A program made the translations under genes and the position numbers. From the NCBI RefSeq assembly GCF_002155685.1, contig NZ_MUYK01000001.1:186001-250000 (forward strand): DNA of 64,000 bases. The letters run 5' to 3'. This DNA comes from Erythrobacter colymbi (lineage in GTDB: Bacteria > Pseudomonadota > Alphaproteobacteria > Sphingomonadales > Sphingomonadaceae). Positions 60,324 to 64,000 of the stretch are shown in pieces. Positions within the stretch are counted from its first letter, which is position 1. Each line of letters opens with the position of its first letter. Under the pieces are notes generated by a model. The model saw only the letters and a program-made list of their open reading frames with translations. It did no database searches and was not told the origin of the DNA.

Positions 60324-60364
60324 TGATAATCATTCGCAGGAACGCCTTTAAGAACGATTCTCAA
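60324..60364. promoter_or_regulatory. Fur-box-like sites upstream of iron receptor
   Basis: On the minus strand GCGAATGATTATCA (60324-60337) and TTGAGAATCGTTC (60352-60364) both resemble the GAATGATTATC / GAGAATGATTC Fur core. They lie 15 to 55 bases before the receptor start, as expected for iron repression. Confidence 0.6.
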
Positions 60365-60475
60365 TAAGGCAAGCCGGTTTCTGCGGCTTTTGCGAGATAC
60401 TGAGAAATGGAAATAATCGCAGGCCTCGCCGCGTTAGCCTCGGTCCCGCCGTGCCGACGACGAGAGGGATCCGCC

Positions 60476-61246
60476 ATGACACGCCCAGCCTATTTCGATG
60501 CCTTCCCCGGCCTCGCGCTCGCGCGCGACGAGGCGGGCGTGCTGACCGCCACCTTCCATAGCGGCGGAGGCCCGCTGGTCTTCACCGCGCGCGACCACGC
60601 CGACTACACCGAGGCCTTCTACCGGATCGCGCAGGACCGCGATAACAGCATCGTCATCCTGACCGGGGCGGGTGGGCAGTTCATTCCGGGGATCGACTTC
60701 CCGAGCTTCGGCAATGTCGCCGATCCCGATGTCTGGTCGCAGGTGCATGACGAGGGCGTGCAAATCCTCGAGAACCTCGCCAACATTCGCGTCCCCGTGA
60801 TTGCCGCTGTCGAGGGCGCCGCGCACGTCCACAGCGAATATGCGCTGATGGCGAACGTGATCGTCGCCGGCGAGAGTGCCACCTTCCACGATCTGCCGCA
60901 TTTCGCCGGCGGGATCGTGCCGGGGGACGGCATCCTCACCACCTGGAGCTATCGCGCGGGGCCGGGCCGGGCGGAGGCATGGCTGCTCGATCCGCAGCCG
61001 ATCAGCGCGGCGACGGCAAGGGAGTGGGGCGTGGTCGCCGAAGTCGTGCCCGATGGCACGGCGCTCGCCCGGGCGCGGGAGCTGGCGGCAGTCTATCTGA
61101 CCAAGCCTGCCGTCACGCGGCGCAACACGCGCATTCACTTCATCCAGCCTTTGAAAGAACGGCTGGTGCGCGAGGTGGGCTACGGCCTTGCGCTGGAAGG
61201 CGCCTCGGCCGCAGCGCTGGTGAAGAGCATGAGCGGGGGCGGCTAG
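60476..61246 (+). CDS. Crotonase-fold hydrolase, 6-oxocamphor hydrolase-like
   Basis: The product has 256 residues, the length of 6-oxocamphor hydrolase (about 257). The crotonase oxyanion region is NSIVILTGAGGQFIPGIDFP, and the catalytic region reads ESATFHDLPHFAGGIVPGDG, close to the 6-oxocamphor hydrolase segment that contains its catalytic His and Asp. The glutamates of enoyl-CoA hydratases are not evident. Such enzymes cleave a carbon-carbon bond in cyclic beta-diketones by a retro-Claisen reaction. The real substrate is unknown. GAGGG precedes ATG 60476. The stop overlaps the convergent LacI gene. Confidence 0.72.
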   Translation: MTRPAYFDAFPGLALARDEAGVLTATFHSGGGPLVFTARDHADYTEAFYRIAQDRDNSIVILTGAGGQFIPGIDFPSFGNVADPDVWSQVHDEGVQILENLANIRVPVIAAVEGAAHVHSEYALMANVIVAGESATFHDLPHFAGGIVPGDGILTTWSYRAGPGRAEAWLLDPQPISAATAREWGVVAEVVPDGTALARARELAAVYLTKPAVTRRNTRIHFIQPLKERLVREVGYGLALEGASAAALVKSMSGGG

Positions 61247-62274
61247 GCCGTCTCGCGCACCACCAGTTCGGGCGGGAGCACGAAGCTCTCGGTCGCCTCT
61301 CCTGCGAGGCGGCGCAGCAGCAGGTCGACGAGGCCGCGCGCGCCCGCGGCGATGTCCTGCCGCACGGTGGTGAGCGGCGGCACGGTCTGGCGGGCGATCG
61401 GCAGGTCGTCGAAGCCGGCGAGCTTCACGTCATCAGGCACGGCGAGACCTTGCGCGCGCAGTTCGGTGAGGCACAGCGCGGCGAGCGTATCGGTCGCGGC
61501 GAAGATGCCGTCGATGTTGCGGCCATGCTCGGCAAGGTGCTGCGCGATTTCGGCGCTGGCGCGGTCGGGGGATAGGTGGGTGGAGAGCGGCAGGATCGCG
61601 GGCAGGCCCATGCGTGCGGCGACATCCTGCGCCCCGGCAAAGCGCGCGGCGAATTCCATCGGGCCGGTATCGCCGAGGAAGGCGAGGCGCCTCGCCCCCG
61701 CGGCAATCAGGCGTTCGGCCGCCATCCTCCCGCCGAGGCGGTTGTCGGTGCCGACCACGCAGTGCCGCTGCCCCTCGGTGTGGTTGCCCCACACGACCAT
61801 CGAACGGTAGCCGTCGGCAACGTCCTCGATCCGCTCGAACTGGTCGGACTGGCCGATCACGATCACCCCGTCGATCATGCCCGAGCCGATGAACCGGTCG
61901 AGCCAGTCGGGATCGCTCTCGGGCACCACCCGGCGCAGCATCAGGTCGTAGCCGTGGGTGGTGAGCTCGTCGGCAAGGTGGCCGAGCAGGGTCATGAAGA
62001 AGCTGTCGGAAATCTGCTGGCGGATGTCGTGGCCGAGCGGGATGACGACCCCGATCACCCCGGTCTTCTGGCGGCGCAGCCCGCTCGCCATCTGGTTGGG
62101 GCGGAAGCCGTGTTCGCGGGCGAGCGCCTCGATCTTCTCGCGCGTCCGGGTGTTGACGAGGCTCTTGCCGGCGAGCGCGCGGCTGACGGTGCCGGGAGAG
62201 ACCCCGGCCAGCCGCGCCAGATCGGTGATGGTGCGCACGGTAACGCGCGCGCTGCTCTCGTCGCTATCGGCCAT
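61243..62274 (-). CDS. LacI-family sugar repressor
   Basis: The product has 343 residues from ATG 62274. The DNA-binding motif is TITDLARLAGVSPGTVSRAL with the hinge FRPNQMASGLRRQKTG. The ligand domain includes IGVVIPLGHDIRQQISDSFF, DGVIVIGQSDQFERIED, GTDNRLGGRMAAERLIAAG, GIFAATDTLAALCLTELRAQ and KLAGFDDLPIARQTVPPLTT. It precedes no other gene on its strand and follows the MFS gene by 10 bases. The twin TGCAAACGATTGCA operators at 63.7 kb fit this family and are its likely targets. Confidence 0.93.
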   Translation of the reverse strand: MADSDESSARVTVRTITDLARLAGVSPGTVSRALAGKSLVNTRTREKIEALAREHGFRPNQMASGLRRQKTGVIGVVIPLGHDIRQQISDSFFMTLLGHLADELTTHGYDLMLRRVVPESDPDWLDRFIGSGMIDGVIVIGQSDQFERIEDVADGYRSMVVWGNHTEGQRHCVVGTDNRLGGRMAAERLIAAGARRLAFLGDTGPMEFAARFAGAQDVAARMGLPAILPLSTHLSPDRASAEIAQHLAEHGRNIDGIFAATDTLAALCLTELRAQGLAVPDDVKLAGFDDLPIARQTVPPLTTVRQDIAAGARGLVDLLLRRLAGEATESFVLPPELVVRETA

Positions 62275-62284
62275 CGATCCCCCT

Positions 62285-63625
62285 CTAGCCGGCAGCGAGT
62301 CCCTGATCGCGGGGCGCGCGGTGACCGGCATCGACCAGCAGCGTAGCGAGCGCGCCTGCCAGCATCAAGACGCCGCCCAGCATCAGCACGTTGCGCGGAT
62401 CGCTGCCGAGCAGCGGCCCGTAGATCAGCGGCATGGTGAGCGTCTGGATCAGCATCGGGATGACGATGAAAAGGTTGAAGATCCCCATATAGATGCCGTT
62501 CCGCTCCGGCGGGATGCAGTCGGCGAGCATGACGTAGGTGTTGCCCATCATCCCCGCCCAGCCGATGCCGATGCCGAGCATCAGCACGAACAGCGCGGCC
62601 GGAGTCGAGGCGCCGGGGATCAGCAGCATGGCGATACCCGATGCGGCGAGGCAGACGGCGTGGGTGGGCCGCGCGCCGAAGCGCTTGACCACCGGGATCA
62701 GCGCCAGCGCGCCGACAAAGGCGATGAAGTTGTAGATCGCGCCGGCCTGCTGTGCGGTCAGCGCGGCCTCGATATAGGCGGGGCTGGTGTGGTCGGTGGT
62801 GTTGTAGATCGAGCGGCCGACGGCAAAGCTGATATACTGCCAGTAAGCGAACATCGCATACCACTGGCACAGCATCGCGCCTGCCAGCTGGCGCATCGGG
62901 CGCGGCATCTCGCGGATCGCGTCGCGGATCTCGGCGAGGGTGGCGCGGGCGGTGAGCGGCTTGTCGGCCAGTTCGGCGCGCTCGGCCTCGTCCAGCGGCA
63001 GCTCGCGCACACGCAGCACCGACCACAGGATCGTCGAGATCGACAGGATCGCCCCGATCACGAAAGCGATGCGCACGATCACCGGAATGCCATTGGCATC
63101 GAGCACGTCGCGCGCGACGAAGGCGGTGAGCAGCGAGGGCGCGAGGTAGGACAGGGTCTGCGCAAGGCCGGTGAAGGCGCTCTGCGTCAGGAACCCGATC
63201 GAGCGCTGGTCGGGCGCGAGCCGGTCGGCGACATAGGCGCGGTAGGGCTCCATCGTGATGTTGTTGCCGGCATCGAGGATCCACAGCAGGCTCGCGGCCA
63301 TCCAAAGGCTGGTCGAATGCGGCATGGCGAACAGGCCGAGCGTGCAGATGATCGCGCCGATCAGGAAATAGGGCGTGCGGCGGCCGATGCGCGTGTCGGT
63401 GCGGTCGCTCATCGCGCCCACGATCGGCTGGATGATGAGGCCGGTCATCGGCCCTGCCAGCCACAGCAGCGGCATCGAGCCCTCGTCCGCGCCGAGGAAG
63501 CCGTAGATCGGCCCCATGTTCGCTTGCTGAAGCCCGAAGGAGAACTGGAGGCCGAAGAAGCCGATGTTCATCTCGATGATTCTGAGCAGCGAAAGTCGCG
63601 GCTTTTCCGACATATGATGCCTCAT
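62285..63625 (-). CDS. MFS sugar transporter (SLC45/maltose-type)
   Basis: The product has 446 residues and 12 helices. [40 protein letters not shown] and [20 protein letters not shown] are typical of the inner-membrane glucoside/maltose transporters found with TonB receptors in Caulobacter and sphingomonads. Start at ATG 63625 or 63613. The gene runs away from the TonB receptor at 63792 and shares the twin-operator region with it; with the LacI gene it makes a sugar-uptake locus. Confidence 0.88.
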   Translation of the reverse strand: MRHHMSEKPRLSLLRIIEMNIGFFGLQFSFGLQQANMGPIYGFLGADEGSMPLLWLAGPMTGLIIQPIVGAMSDRTDTRIGRRTPYFLIGAIICTLGLFAMPHSTSLWMAASLLWILDAGNNITMEPYRAYVADRLAPDQRSIGFLTQSAFTGLAQTLSYLAPSLLTAFVARDVLDANGIPVIVRIAFVIGAILSISTILWSVLRVRELPLDEAERAELADKPLTARATLAEIRDAIREMPRPMRQLAGAMLCQWYAMFAYWQYISFAVGRSIYNTTDHTSPAYIEAALTAQQAGAIYNFIAFVGALALIPVVKRFGARPTHAVCLAASGIAMLLIPGASTPAALFVLMLGIGIGWAGMMGNTYVMLADCIPPERNGIYMGIFNLFIVIPMLIQTLTMPLIYGPLLGSDPRNVLMLGGVLMLAGALATLLVDAGHRAPRDQGLAAG

Positions 63626-63692
63626 CCCATTCTCTCCACCTGCACCTTATAAGCGATGCTGTGGCCAAGAGGTGACAGATTTCCGATTCTTT

Positions 63693-63706
63693 TGCAAACG
63701 ATTGCA
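63693..63706. promoter_or_regulatory. LacI-type operator 1
   Basis: TGCAAACGATTGCA, a LacI/GalR-type operator with central CG and matching outer arms (TGCAA/TTGCA). It lies 67 bases upstream of the MFS start and 85 bases upstream of the TonB receptor start. Confidence 0.75.
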
Positions 63707-63716
63707 AGATTCCTGT

Positions 63717-63730
63717 TGCAATCGTTTGCA
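63717..63730. promoter_or_regulatory. LacI-type operator 2
   Basis: TGCAATCGTTTGCA, exactly the reverse complement of operator 1, with centres 24 bases apart, about 61 bases before the TonB receptor ATG. The pair forms a larger inverted repeat over about 38 bases. Confidence 0.75.
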
Positions 63731-63791
63731 GGTTGATTAGGCCATGCTCCGTCAGCGCCCCAAGAAGCGCGAACCCGAGAGGAGACCAGTC

Positions 63792-64000
63792 ATGAAATTG
63801 CGTTTCGCGCTTTGCGCCAGTGCGGCCGTGTCGGCCCTGATCGCCAGCCCCGCCTTTGCCCAGGACACCACCGATGATGCCGCCGTCACCGAGGGCGAGG
63901 AAATCATCGTCACCGCGGTCGCCCGCGGCCAGAACCGCATCGAAAGCTCGGTCTCGGTCAGCGCCATCGGCGCCGAATCGATCGCCAAGCTCGCCGCGCC
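63792..64000 (+). CDS. TonB-dependent receptor, N-terminal part (continues past window)
   Basis: The first 69 residues are visible. A signal peptide (MKLRFALCASAAVSALIASP, cleavage near AFA-QD) is followed by GEEIIVTAVARGQNRIESSV, a typical TonB-box and plug start. It is divergent from the MFS transporter gene across the twin LacI operators. It probably imports the same sugar or oligosaccharide across the outer membrane. The remainder lies outside the window. Confidence 0.85.
   Translation, partial: MKLRFALCASAAVSALIASPAFAQDTTDDAAVTEGEEIIVTAVARGQNRIESSVSVSAIGAESIAKLAA

Overview
The window is about 64 kb of GC-rich, densely packed DNA with no rRNA, tRNA, insertion sequence, phage or CRISPR array that I could see. 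Many TonB-dependent receptors, an ECF sigma/NrsF pair, a FecI-FecR-FecA-type signalling set, alphaproteobacterial parS sites and sphingomonad-style intergenic hairpin repeats all point to an alphaproteobacterium of the Sphingomonadales (Erythrobacter or Novosphingobium type). Three parS-like sites within 47 kb suggest a replication-origin-proximal chromosomal region, although no parAB, dnaA or origin is visible.

Layout. 1-5.4 kb: the tail of a GH31 glycosidase, then a periplasmic truncated haemoglobin, a DUF3034 outer-membrane protein, a cupredoxin-like protein and a HAMP-GGDEF-EAL regulator. 5.4-15.5 kb: periplasmic superoxide dismutase, three AraC-type regulators, two small outer-membrane barrels, and a TetR regulator divergent from a flavoprotein across a strong palindromic operator. 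15.5-29.3 kb: secreted and lipoprotein genes of unknown role, a NarL-type response regulator, a very large autotransporter, two DUF1176 proteins and a NarX-type histidine kinase; at least four promoter regions here share a CCCCCC-N7-9-GGGGAT box. 30.4-38.5 kb: a FecI/FecR/TonB-receptor cell-surface signalling set followed by a second autotransporter and a lipoprotein.

38.5-52.9 kb is the most interesting part. A minus-strand operon of six overlapping genes encodes a YeiH-type sulfate/sulfite exporter, GlpD, an NAD(P)H-FMN reductase, a RibB homologue that has lost its metal-binding residues, and a SorA/SorB-type sulfite dehydrogenase with its cytochrome c. Next to it lie an MFS carrier and a TonB receptor, and divergently a GH31 enzyme with every residue of the sulfoquinovosidase KERWY signature, a LacI regulator, an aldo/keto reductase and an alkanesulfonate-type LLM monooxygenase. 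Read together this is a sulfoquinovose monooxygenase (sulfo-SMO) locus. Sulfoquinovosides would enter through the TonB receptor and MFS carrier and be hydrolysed. The sulfonate would then be removed oxidatively to give sulfite and 6-oxoglucose. The aldehyde would be reduced to glucose, and the sulfite exported and oxidised to sulfate in the periplasm. The glycerol released from sulfoquinovosyl glycerol could feed GlpD.

53-64 kb: two acyl-CoA dehydrogenases forming a likely hetero-oligomer, a SigF-NrsF-type stress sigma pair with a matching promoter, a Fur-type iron receptor with a PepSY membrane protein, a 6-oxocamphor-hydrolase-like crotonase, and the start of a sugar locus (LacI, MFS, TonB receptor) with twin inverted LacI operators.

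Three composite elements recur at about 6.4, 38.5 and 53.2 kb: a helically phased (10-11 bp) array of CCAGACCCC units followed within about 30 bp by a parS-like palindrome, always in the same orientation. One of these parS sites also encodes the last residues of the sulfite-dehydrogenase cytochrome.
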